Shown in pieces: positions 17,096-26,300 of a stretch of 64,000 nt of DNA. The number at the start of each line of letters is the position of its first letter. The first letter of the stretch is position 1. The DNA comes from Streptomyces sp. NRRL F-5135 (GTDB lineage Bacteria > Actinomycetota > Actinomycetes > Streptomycetales > Streptomycetaceae). The stretch spans positions 416,450 to 480,449 of the forward strand of contig NZ_JOHR01000009.1 of NCBI RefSeq assembly GCF_000719775.1. The letters run 5' to 3'. Made by a program: the position numbers and the translations under genes. Below the pieces are notes generated by a model. It was not told the DNA's origin, did not search any database, and saw nothing but the letters and a program-made list of their open reading frames with translations.

Positions 17096-17803
17096 TCAGG
17101 CGGCGGTACGGCCACCGCCCACCAGACGGGGCAGCATCCGGAAGCCGATGCCACCGGCGATCATCGTGGCGGCACCGATGAGCAGGAACGTGGTCGTGTC
17201 GCCGGCACCGGTCTCGGCCAGCTCCTCCTTGCCCACGCTCTGCTCGACCGGCTTGGAGCCGGCGCTGTCGGTGCCGGTGTTGTCGGCGCACTCGGCACCG
17301 TCCAGGTCGACGGTGCAGGTGCCCGCGCCCTCGTCGTCCGAGCCGTTGCCGCCGGGTGCGCCGCCGCCGTTCTCACCCGGGGTGTTCGGGGTCGGGGCGG
17401 ACGGGTCCGAGGGTTCCGACGGGTCACCGGCCGGCGGGTCCGACGGGTCGGTCGGGTCCGTAGGCGGATCGGACGGGTCGGTGGGCGGGTCCGACGGGTC
17501 GGTCGGGTCCGTGGGCGGCTCCTCCGGCTCGGTCGGCGGCTCCTCCGGCTCCGTGGGCGGCTCCTCCGGCTCGGTCGGCGGCTCCTCCGGCTCGGTCGGC
17601 GGGTCCTCCGGGTCGGTCGGCGGCTCCGGAATGTCGGTGGGCGGGTCCGTCGGGTCCTCGTCGCCGAGGGAAACGTTCACGCCGACGATGCCCAGATCGA
17701 TGTCGGTGGCCGAAGCGGCACCCGCGGCGGTCAGGGAAGCGCCCGCGGCGATCACGGCACCGGCCGCGAGCCGTGCGACGCGGATCCGCGTCTTCTTGGT
17801 CAT
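17096..17803 (-). CDS. LAETG-anchored, Pro/Glu/Asp-repeat surface protein
   Basis: The 235-residue exported protein starts MTKKTRIRVARLAAGAVIAAG, a typical signal peptide ending ASATDID. A Pro/Thr/Glu/Asp repeat region (units PPTEPEE, then PPTDPSD) fills the middle, followed by a Gly/Asn linker and a two-cysteine segment (GTCTVDLDGAEC). The end is LAETG, a hydrophobic helix and a basic tail, the class-E sortase signal used in Streptomyces. The mature protein is therefore predicted to be linked to peptidoglycan with an extended acidic stalk. An upstream in-frame GTG/ATG extension to 17896 is rejected because the signal peptide starts at 17803. No sortase gene is nearby. Confidence 0.85.
   Translation of the reverse strand: MTKKTRIRVARLAAGAVIAAGASLTAAGAASATDIDLGIVGVNVSLGDEDPTDPPTDIPEPPTDPEDPPTEPEEPPTEPEEPPTEPEEPPTEPEEPPTDPTDPSDPPTDPSDPPTDPTDPSDPPAGDPSEPSDPSAPTPNTPGENGGGAPGGNGSDDEGAGTCTVDLDGAECADNTGTDSAGSKPVEQSVGKEELAETGAGDTTTFLLIGAATMIAGGIGFRMLPRLVGGGRTAA
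17514..17618 (-). repeat. Five tandem 21-bp repeats encoding PPTEPEE
   Basis: Units begin at 17514, 17535, 17556, 17577 and 17598; the first four differ only at the last few bases and the fifth diverges (PPTDPED). The near identity at DNA level points to recent expansion, so copy number should vary between strains. Confidence 0.85.
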
Positions 17804-18020
17804 CTGCCTGCTACCCCCAGTAGCTGATACGTCATTGGCGTAGCGTCCGGGGCTGCGGCCGCTGGGGGTCACATGTCTCGCCGCCCCCGGTTTCACGCGC
17901 CCCTCGCATACGCATGCCGCGTCAGCTTTGCCATTTTTTATATATGCGTCAAGGTCGTTGCGCGTGCGATGACCGTTATGGAGTTAGTTGTCCATCGCGC
18001 GGGGATGCAACTGTGACATA

Positions 18021-18055
18021 AAAGGGAACTGCCGCCCGACGGACGGCAGTTCCCT
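18021..18055 (-). terminator. prfB terminator
   Basis: AAGGGAACTGCCG at 18021-18033 pairs perfectly with 18043-18055 across a nine-base loop, 18 bp past the prfB stop. Confidence 0.9.
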
Positions 18056-18073
18056 TGTCGACAAAGCGTGTTT

Positions 18074-19180
18074 CTACTTCTCCTGCTGCTTGCGCCAGCG
18101 AATTCCGGCTTCGAGGAATCCGTCGATCTCCCCGTCGAGCACGCTCTGCGGATTGCCGACTTCGAACTCCGTCCGCAGGTCCTTGACCATCTGGTAGGGG
18201 TGCAGGACGTACGAACGCATCTGGTTGCCCCAGGAGTTGCCGCCGTCGCCCTTGAGCGCGTCCATCTTCGCCTGCTCCTCCTGGCGGCGGCGTTCGAGCA
18301 GCTTCGCCTGGAGGACGTTCATGGCGCTCGCCTTGTTCTGGATCTGGGAGCGCTCGTTCTGGCAGGAGACCACGATGCCGGTGGGGAGGTGGGTGATACG
18401 GACCGCGGAGTCGGTGGTGTTGACACCCTGCCCGCCGGGGCCCGAGGCGCGGTAGACGTCCACGCGCAGCTCGGACTCGTCGATCTCGACGTGGTCGCTG
18501 GACTCGACGACCGGGAGCACCTCGACACCCGCGAAGGACGTCTGTCGGCGGCCCTGGTTGTCGAAGGGCGAGATACGGACGAGCCGGTGGGTGCCCTGCT
18601 CGACGGAGAGCGTCCCGTACGCGTACGGCGCCTTGACGACGAAGGTGGTCGACTTGATGCCGGCCTCTTCCGCGTACGACGTCTCGTAGACCTCCGTGCC
18701 GTAGCCGTGGCGCTCGGCCCAGCGCAGGTACATGCGCTGGAGCTGTTCGGCGAAGTCGGCCGCGTCGATGCCGCCGGCCTCGGCGCGGACGTTGACGAGC
18801 GCCTCGCGCTCGTCGTACTCACCGGACAGGAGGGTACGGACCTCCATCTCGTCCAGCGCCTTGCGCACCGCCTCCAGCTCGGTCTCGGCCTCGGCCCGGG
18901 TGTCCGAGTCGTCCTCGGCCTCCGCCAGCTCGAACAGCACTTCCAGGTCGTCGATACGCCCGCGCAGCGCCTCCGCCTTACGGACCTCGGCCTGGAGGTG
19001 CGAGAGCCGGCTGGTGATCTTCTGCGCGGCCTCCGGGTCGTCCCACAGGGACGGGGCCGCGGCCTGCTCCTCCAGCACGGCGATGTCGGCCCTCAGCTTG
19101 TCGAGGTCGAGGACGGCCTCGATCGACCCCATGGTCGAGGAGAGGGACTTCAGCTCTTCGGATACATCGACGACTGCCAC
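18074..19180 (-). CDS. prfB: Peptide chain release factor 2
   Basis: This 368-residue class-I release factor reads UGA and UAA codons. It starts at a GTG ([17 protein letters not shown]). Domain 2 carries the RF2 tripeptide in [11 protein letters not shown], and the catalytic GGQ is at 249-251 in [17 protein letters not shown]. There is no in-frame UGA near codon 26, so the autoregulatory +1 frameshift of many bacteria is absent, as expected for actinomycetes. It lies 188 bp downstream of pkaB on the same strand and could be partly co-transcribed with the kinases. Confidence 0.97.
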   Translation of the reverse strand: MAVVDVSEELKSLSSTMGSIEAVLDLDKLRADIAVLEEQAAAPSLWDDPEAAQKITSRLSHLQAEVRKAEALRGRIDDLEVLFELAEAEDDSDTRAEAETELEAVRKALDEMEVRTLLSGEYDEREALVNVRAEAGGIDAADFAEQLQRMYLRWAERHGYGTEVYETSYAEEAGIKSTTFVVKAPYAYGTLSVEQGTHRLVRISPFDNQGRRQTSFAGVEVLPVVESSDHVEIDESELRVDVYRASGPGGQGVNTTDSAVRITHLPTGIVVSCQNERSQIQNKASAMNVLQAKLLERRRQEEQAKMDALKGDGGNSWGNQMRSYVLHPYQMVKDLRTEFEVGNPQSVLDGEIDGFLEAGIRWRKQQEK

Positions 19181-19368
19181 GGGTCCAGCGTAACGGCTGA
19201 GAGCCGAAACCCACCCCGGGGCCAATTCCCAGGGCTCGGTTCGCCTCCGGGGGCGCTCTGAGCCCCTGTCGGCTCACTCGCCGGCGGACGTGCGCAGCCC
19301 GGACGTATCGGCACCTCGGGAGGCGGACGTGGGCACCCGGGACGTCACCGGCACCGGCCGGGACGGCC

Positions 19369-20595
19369 TCACGGCGACGTCGTCCGCACCGGGTTCCCCG
19401 GTGTTTCCTCCCCGCCCTCGCTCGTCGCCAGCCAGCCGCCCACTCCCACCGCCGCGACGAGCAGCACCGCCGCCGCCCCCAGGGTGATCCGCCGTTTACG
19501 CACCGCGCCCGCCTTGTTGCGCGCCGAGCCCGGTCGGCGCTGGCCCGGTGTGCGCGGGGCGCGGGCGGTGCCGCGGGCGCCGCCTGCCAGCTCGTCGGGG
19601 GCGGGGACGCGCATGCTCGTGTGCGTGTCCCGGTTGCCGTCCGGCGCCGCGCCCGGTACCAGCGGGACCGCGCCCCGGCGGCGCGGCTCCTCCGGCGCGG
19701 GCGAGCCGGGCGCCTCGGGCTGCTGCTCGGTGGGCTCCGTCTCCGGTTCGTCCACCTCCAGCGGCGGGATCCCGGCCAGCGTCGGCAGCAGCTCCCGCAG
19801 CCGCGCCGCCAGCTCGGAGGCGCGCAGCCGGGAGGCCGGGGCCTTGGCCAGGCACTGGAGGAGGAGCTGCCACAGCTCCTCGGGGATGCCGGGCAGGGGC
19901 ACCACGGACTCGGTGACGTGCCGGCGCAGTACGGCTCCGGGGTGGCCGCCGCCGAACGGGGTGAACCCGGCGAGCAGCTCGTACAGAACCGTGGCCAGCG
20001 CGTAGATGTCGACGGCCGCGCGCGGCGGCAGCCCCTCGACGATCTCCGGCGCGAGGTAGTCGGGCGTGCCGATGATCCTGGTGGCCTTGGTGCGCCGGGG
20101 GGTGTCGATCAGCTTGGCCACGCCGAAGTCGGTGAGCAGCGCGGGGTGCGCGCCGCCGGGGCCGAGCGGGCCCTCCATGTCGAGCAGGATGTTCTCGGGC
20201 TTGACGTCGCGGTGCACGACGCCGGCCGCGTGCGCGGCCGCGAGGCCGTCGGCGACGTCGGCGATGATCGCGACGGCCGCCTCGGGGGCGAGCCGGCGCT
20301 CACGGTCGAGCCGGGTCCGCAGGTCCGTGCCGCGGACCAGTTCCATGACGAGTGCCAGGTCGTTGCCGTCCACGACCAGGTCCCGGACGCCGACCACCCG
20401 GGGGTGGTCGAGCCCCAGCAGGGCGGTGCGCTCCTGGACGAACCGGCCGACCAGTTCCTGGTCCGACGCGAGGTCCTCGCGCAACAGCTTGATGGCGACC
20501 GGGCCCTCGGGTCCCTCGCCGAGCCACACCGTGCCGGCGCTGCCCCGCCCCAGGATCTGATGGGCGGTGTACCGGCTGCCGATATTCCGTGCCAA
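19369..20595 (-). CDS. pkaB: Ser/Thr protein kinase PkaB
   Basis: The 408-residue protein starts at a TTG with a GGGAG site. The Hanks kinase domain spans 1-275: glycine loop GRGSAGTVW, Lys36 in VAIK, HRDVKPEN (128-135), DFG (156-158), and GTPDYLAPE in the activation segment. A Pro/Glu-rich linker leads to one membrane helix (ITLGAAAVLLVAAVGVGGWL) close to the C-terminus, leaving only about 17 residues outside, so there is no sensor domain. In S. coelicolor PkaA and PkaB are neighbouring kinases next to prfB. The short outside tail implies activation by dimerisation or partners. Confidence 0.93.
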   Translation of the reverse strand: MARNIGSRYTAHQILGRGSAGTVWLGEGPEGPVAIKLLREDLASDQELVGRFVQERTALLGLDHPRVVGVRDLVVDGNDLALVMELVRGTDLRTRLDRERRLAPEAAVAIIADVADGLAAAHAAGVVHRDVKPENILLDMEGPLGPGGAHPALLTDFGVAKLIDTPRRTKATRIIGTPDYLAPEIVEGLPPRAAVDIYALATVLYELLAGFTPFGGGHPGAVLRRHVTESVVPLPGIPEELWQLLLQCLAKAPASRLRASELAARLRELLPTLAGIPPLEVDEPETEPTEQQPEAPGSPAPEEPRRRGAVPLVPGAAPDGNRDTHTSMRVPAPDELAGGARGTARAPRTPGQRRPGSARNKAGAVRKRRITLGAAAVLLVAAVGVGGWLATSEGGEETPGNPVRTTSP

Positions 20596-20985
20596 GACTG
20601 CTCCCTCAGCGGCTGGCGTTGCCCATCAACGTACGTGGGTGACGGGGTGTTCCGTGCCCAGGTTGGCACCGCCCCTCACATACGCGGGGTGAAAGTGATG
20701 ATCCGGGGCCGTCCCGGACCGGGACGGACCGTCCGCGAACGGATGCCCGTGACGGACGGGGCCGACGGGAGCGACAGGCCCGGGCGGAGAGACCGGTCCG
20801 GCCGCCCGGCCGGACAGTCCGGGCCGGCTGCTCCGGACCGGCCGAAGCGTGCCGCGGGTCGGACCGGGCGGGTCGGAGCGGGGCGGCTGAAGCGGCCCGG
20901 CCGGCCGGTGGGTCCGTCCGGCCCCCTGATGCCTGCTTCCGCCCCCGGCCCGGGCAGGCCCGGACCCGCCTCGCTCCCTGTTCGT
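20596..20985. other. 390-bp gap between pkaA and pkaB
   Basis: The gap is extremely GC-rich with overlapping CCGG-containing inverted repeats around 20790-20920 that could fold into a terminator for pkaA. The pkaB promoter probably lies at the left end near 20630-20690, where the sequence is less GC-biased. No coding pattern was found. Confidence 0.4.
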
Positions 20986-22659
20986 CTACAAGTTGCTCCC
21001 CGCGTCCGTCAACTGCGAGATCCATTCCGTCACCGTGGAGATCGCGTCGCCGATCGCGTCCCAGTAGCCCTTGCCCTGCGCGACCCAGTCCTGGAGCGGG
21101 GTGAGCTCCCAGATCAGCCAGCCCGCGATGACGAGCAGGATGATCGTGAACAGGCATCCCTTGAGGCAGCCGAGGCCCGGGATCCGCATCGGGTTCGCGC
21201 TGCGCTGCCGGGGCGGGCGCGGTTCGCGCGGCGGGCGTGGTTCACGTGCCGGGCGCGGCTCCGGCCGCTGGGGCTGGGGTGGGGCGTACTGCTGTTGCTG
21301 CGGAGGCGCGTACTGCTGCGGGGGCGGCGCGGCGTACTGCTGCGGCGGAGGCGCGTAGCGCTGCTGCGGCTGCTGCTGCCGGGGTCCGGCGGGCGGCTGG
21401 GGGGCGGGCTGCCGCTGCGGACGGCGCCGCAGCGGGTCCTCGCTCGGGTCGAGGTACTGCACCTGCGTCTGCTCGTTGCGGTCCCGGACGCCCTGGAGCT
21501 GGGACTGCCAGGGGTGGTTGGGGTCCCCGGGACCCTGCGGACCGTCCTGGCCCGGCGGTACGGGCGGCATGACCGCGGTCGGATCGGCGCCCTGCCCCGG
21601 GGTGCCGGGGCCACCGGGCCCGCCCGTGGCGGGCAGGACGCTGGTCGCCGCGCTCGGGTCGTACGAGCCGGCGCCCGCGCCCGTCGGCAGGACCTGCGTC
21701 GGGTCGGCGGCTCCCGGCGCGCCGGGGGCGTCCGGTACGGGCGCGGGGGCCGGGTCGGGCGCGAGGAGCGCGGCCACGCCCAGCGCCGCGTCGACCTGGG
21801 CGGGCGTGGAGTGCACTCCCACCCCGTCGGCGACGGTCCGCAGGGCGCGGGCCAGGTTCTCGGCGCTCGGCCGCTCGTCCGGGTTCTTGCGCAGGCACCG
21901 CTCGATGACCGTCCACAGCGGCTCGGGCACGGTGGAGGGGCGGCGGGGCTCCTCGCTGAGGTGGCGCTGGAGCACTTCGAGGGCGGTCGAGCCGGCGAAC
22001 GGCGGCCGTCCCGTGACCAGTTCGTAGAGCAGGATGCCCGCGCCGTAGATGTCGACGGCGGAGGTCTGCGGGCGGCCCTCGGCGGACTCCGGTGCCACGT
22101 AGGCGGGCGTCCCGACGAACTCGTGGGTACGGGTCAGGCCGGGGGAGTCGGCGAGGCGCGCGATGCCGAAGTCGGTGAGCATCGGGTGCAGTTGCTCACC
22201 GTCGGTCCGCAACAGCACGTTGGCGGGCTTGAGATCGCGGTGGACGACGCCGTCGGCGTGGCTGGCGGCCAGCGCGTCCGCGATCTGGGCGGTCAGCAGG
22301 GCCGCGGCGACCGGGCCGAACGGGCCGTTCTCGCGCAGGTAGCGGTGCAGGTCCGGACCGTCGACCAGGTCCATGACGAGCGCGAGCAGATCACCCTCGA
22401 CGACCAGGTCGCGGGTGCGGACGATATTGGGGTGGGTGAGGCGGAGCAGGACGGAGCGCTCCCGCAGGAAGCGCATCACCACGTCCGGGTCGTTCGCCAG
22501 CTCCTCCTTGAGGACCTTGATCGCTACGGTCTCGCCGGGCCGGCCCGCCACGGCCGCCTCGGCTCCCGCGGTCTCGCGCTGGCTGGCGCGCCAGACGGTG
22601 CCCGTGGCGCCGCGTCCGAGCGGCTCGTCGAGCAGGTACTTGCTGCCTACCGGCCGCAC
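20986..22659 (-). CDS. pkaA: Ser/Thr protein kinase PkaA
   Basis: The 557-residue protein begins at GTG 22659 (VRPVGSKYLLDEPLGRG), chosen over a longer frame because GGGAG lies eight bases upstream. The kinase domain covers about 1-270 with GRGATGTVW, Lys in VAIKVLKEE, HRDLKPAN, TDFGIAR and GTPAYVAPE. A linker of about 180 residues is very rich in Pro, Gln and Tyr (QQYAPP repeats). A single membrane helix (CLFTIILLVIAGWLIWEL) is followed by an outside tail of about 36 residues; PASTA repeats are absent. The FHA protein divergently encoded from 23370 is a natural candidate target or reader. Confidence 0.93.
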   Translation of the reverse strand: MRPVGSKYLLDEPLGRGATGTVWRASQRETAGAEAAVAGRPGETVAIKVLKEELANDPDVVMRFLRERSVLLRLTHPNIVRTRDLVVEGDLLALVMDLVDGPDLHRYLRENGPFGPVAAALLTAQIADALAASHADGVVHRDLKPANVLLRTDGEQLHPMLTDFGIARLADSPGLTRTHEFVGTPAYVAPESAEGRPQTSAVDIYGAGILLYELVTGRPPFAGSTALEVLQRHLSEEPRRPSTVPEPLWTVIERCLRKNPDERPSAENLARALRTVADGVGVHSTPAQVDAALGVAALLAPDPAPAPVPDAPGAPGAADPTQVLPTGAGAGSYDPSAATSVLPATGGPGGPGTPGQGADPTAVMPPVPPGQDGPQGPGDPNHPWQSQLQGVRDRNEQTQVQYLDPSEDPLRRRPQRQPAPQPPAGPRQQQPQQRYAPPPQQYAAPPPQQYAPPQQQQYAPPQPQRPEPRPAREPRPPREPRPPRQRSANPMRIPGLGCLKGCLFTIILLVIAGWLIWELTPLQDWVAQGKGYWDAIGDAISTVTEWISQLTDAGSNL

Positions 22660-23369
22660 GTCATGCGCTCCCTGCTGATCGGGGATCTTCTCGTCGTCCC
22701 GGGTGCCGGGTCTCCGGCCCACTGTAAACCGGCCGGGACCGGGGTGGTGGCGACGCGGGCCGACGGCTGCCGCCCCGGCACGTGTCCGCCACGGTTCCTC
22801 TGCCGTCCCTCATCGTTCCTCCGTCGGTTTCGCCCTCCGTCACACCTCGGTCCGGCCGGTTCCCGGCCGTTCCCGGCCATTCCTGGATGAGCGCGGTTCA
22901 AAAAACCGCCCGATGAACATTGACAAAAACCGACAAACACCTGCAATGCATTGCCGAACACCGCACGGTTCGGTCGTCTTCCGACGGGGGTCCGATCGCA
23001 ATCGGATCACGCTTGGACGGCTCCCGGGCGCCGTTGGCAGGAAAGACGTCTCCGCTGTACGGATGGTTGCCGGTCTGCCCTCTTGTGGAGCGCCCGAGGA
23101 CATCACAGATGATCCAAAACAGCACTGAAGCCTCGCCCAAGCAGGCACTTTTGCGCCAACAGCGGACCATTCAAGATCACTTGTAGCTGGTCGCCGGGCG
23201 TGTTGTCAGTGGCAGGTGCGAAGATGCCCCCAGCACGTGGGGTGTGGAGCGGGGGGACCGCGCCCCGTCCGTGCCGACAAGTACCGGGCGACGCGTCCGT
23301 GCGTGGTGGGGGGCATCACAGAGCATGGCCCCCGCTGGGCACCCCGCGCAGAAGGGACCGCTGACGGCG
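22660..23369. promoter_or_regulatory. 710-bp divergent region between pkaA and the FHA/FtsK-like gene
   Basis: This is one of the longest non-coding gaps in the window and is AT-richer around 22890-23190. A TTGACA at 22919-22924 could be a -35 element but has no clear -10 at 17 bp. Short open frames on both strands lack ribosome sites and family resemblance. It must contain the promoters of pkaA and of the large gene, with a long leader possible on either side. Confidence 0.4.
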
Positions 23370-26300
23370 ATGCAGATCCGGCTGACCGTCCTCGCGCCGC
23401 GCAGCGGCCATGCCGGCACGCGCGCGTGCGACGTGCTCGTCACCGCCCCCGCCGGGACGGCGCTCGCCGCTGTCGCCTCCGGCCTCGCCACGGCCGCCGC
23501 CGGGCCCGACGCCTCCGGCGGGGTGGTGCTGTACTCGGGCCGTGAGCGGCTCGACGCCCAGCGGTGCGCCCTCGGCGAGCCCCCGCTGATCGACGGCGCG
23601 GTGCTCTCCCTCCAGGTGGCCGGCGAGGACGACGTGCCCGTCGACGACGTGCCGGCCCAGCTCCACGTGGTCGCGGGCCCGGACGCGGGCGGGGTGCACC
23701 TGCTGCACGGCGGGCGGGTCAGGATCGGCCGGTCCGCCGACGCCGACGTGCCGCTGGACGATCCGGACGTGTCACGGCTGCACTGCGCGGTGACGGTCGG
23801 CGACGACGGCCGCGTCTCCGTGGCGGACCTCGGCTCCACGAACGGGACGACCCTGGAGGGTGCCCGGGTCGGTGAGCGGCCGGTCCGGCTCGCCCCCGGC
23901 GCGCTGCTGCGGCTCGGGGAGTCCGCGCTGCGCCTGACGACCGGTGGCCGGCGGCCCGCGCTCCCCACCACGCCGGACGGCGAGGGCCATCTGCGCGTCA
24001 CGCGTCCCGGCCCGGACGGCTCCGCCGGACCGGACGGCGCGGGGCAGGCCGCGTACGGGACCACGGCCGGAGCCACCGGCCCCGGCGACCCCGTAGCGCC
24101 TGGGACGAGCCCCGCCCCGGGCGACGAGGCCGGGCCCTTCGGGCCGGCCGGCCCGAAGGGCGCGACGGGCCGTACGGACGCCCCGCGACGCTCAGGATCC
24201 CCGTCCCCGGGGCATGGCCCCGATCACGGCCACGGCCCCCGGCGGGACCACGGGCAGGACGGCTACGGGTACGGGCAGGACTCCGCCGACATGGCACAGG
24301 CCTCCCGGACCGCCCACGGCGGCGCCGGTCCCCGGGCGGCCGGCCCGCCGTACGGGGGCTCCGGCACCGACACCCCTACGGTGAGCGTGCGGCACTCGGG
24401 CGCGGGCGGCTCCGGCCCGGCCCGGAATCAGGGCCGGATTCAGAGCCAGGGCCAGGGCGAGGGCCGCACGCTCCAGGCCTACGGCCCCAGGCCCTCCAGC
24501 CCGATCCCCGGCCGGTCGCCAGGAGCGCAGTACGGCGGCCCGCGCTACGGCAGCCCGCCGGGCGCCCCGCGCGTGCCCGACCCGCGCGGCTCCGACCCGC
24601 ACACGCACGTGGGCCGTGCGGACGGCGCGGACGGCACCCGGTGGCAGGTGGACGGCGCGCCGGGGGCCGACGGTCCCCGCGCCCACAGCCGTACGGCCGA
24701 CGCTCCCGCCCCGGGTCTGCCCGGCCCCCGCGCGTCCGACCCGCACGCGTCCCGTACGTCGGGCTCCCATGTGCCCGGACAGCCGACGGCCGGCGACGGC
24801 GCTCCCGACTCCCGTACGCCGGACTCCGGCACGTCCGACGCCCGTACGCCCTCCGGCTCCCGTACCGACGTCCGTACGCCCGACGCCCGTACGCCCGGGT
24901 CACGGCGGCAGGGCACGCCCGCCCGTGGCACCGAAGTCCCCGCCGCCGTCGCCGCGGAAGCCTCCGGGCGGCGCAGGAGCGGCGGCATAGGCGCCTGGGC
25001 CCGGCGGCTGGCCGGCGGGCGCGACGGGGAGACGACACGGTCCGTCCCCGGCCCCCGCGGCGCCGACGGTGCCACCGGCACCGCCCACCGCGCGGACACC
25101 TGGCCCGACCCGGCGGAGGTGCTGCTCACCGCGCTCGGCCCCGGCACCCGCCTGTGGGAGCGCGACAGCGACCACCCCGAGGCGCTCGTCGCCCGGCTGG
25201 GCACGGCCGACCGCCCCGTCGGCGGCGGCCCGGAGGGAAAGGGCCCGCTGCCCGCCGTGCCGGTCACCGTCGGTTTCCGGGAGGCCGGTTCGCTCGGTCT
25301 GGCGGGGCCCAGGGAACGGCTCACGGGGCTCGCCCGGTGGACCGTGGCCCAGCTCGCCGCGCTGCACTCGCCCGCCGACCTGGAGATCGTGCTGATCGGC
25401 GCGGACCGGACGCGCGGCGTGGAGGCCAGGTGCCAGGACTGGGGCTGGCTGGGCTGGCTGCCGCACGTACGGCCCGCCCACGGCCAGGACTGCCGGCTGC
25501 TGCTCGCCTACGACCGGGACCAGGCCGCCGCCAGGACCGGCGAGCTGACGCGCCGCCTCGACACCGGCCCGCTCGGTCCGAGCTGGGCGTCCGCCGGTCC
25601 GGAGGAGATCGCCGAGGCCGCCGCCCGCCACGACGGGCCGCGCACGCTGGTGATCGTGGACGGCGACCCCGGCACGGCCGCGCTGCGCGAGGCGACGGCG
25701 CGGCTGGCCGCGGCCGGATCCGCCGCCGGGATCCATCTCCTCTGCCTCGCCGAGACTCCTGCGGCCTCGCCGTCCTCGCCGGTCGCGGCGACCTACGAGG
25801 AGGCCTGCGCGGCCTCGCTGCCCTTCCGTGAGTGCGGGGCCGTGGCGCTGCTGAGCGGCGACGTGGCCACGGCGCTGCGGCTGTTGCGCACGGCGGTGGG
25901 CCGGCCCGCGGGCCATGGCACGGTCGCCGTCGTGGACGCGGTGTCCCTGGCCTGGGCGGACCGTTTCGGACGGGCGCTGGCGCCGCTGCGCGCGTCCGTC
26001 GGCGGCGTCCGGGGCAGACCCGCCGCCGCGCTGCCCCGGACGGCCCGGCTGCTCGACGAGCTGGGCCTGGCGCGGGCGACCCCCGCTTCGCTGATGGCCC
26101 GCTGGGCGTCCGCGGCCGACGGGGCCGGCGACTGCACGGCCGTCCTCGGTGCCGGGCCGCACGGCCCGGTGGGGGTCGACCTGACGGAGGAGGGCCCGCA
26201 TCTGCTGATCGAGGGCCCGACGGGCAGCGGCCGTACGGAACTGCTGCGGTCCGTCGCCGCCTCCCTGGCCGCCGCCGCCCGGCCGGACCGGCTGGCGCTG

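Noticed and set aside
18074..19180. Programmed frameshift in prfB
   Set aside because: The reading frame is continuous from GTG to stop and no in-frame UGA occurs near codon 26.
19621..22890. Plus-strand frame of over 1000 codons opposite pkaA and pkaB
   Set aside because: It runs through two clear kinases and their gap, with no start signal or family features.
22898..23170. Short minus-strand frames in the pkaA upstream region
   Set aside because: They are Cys/Arg/Ser-rich, without ribosome sites, and lie in the expected promoter region.
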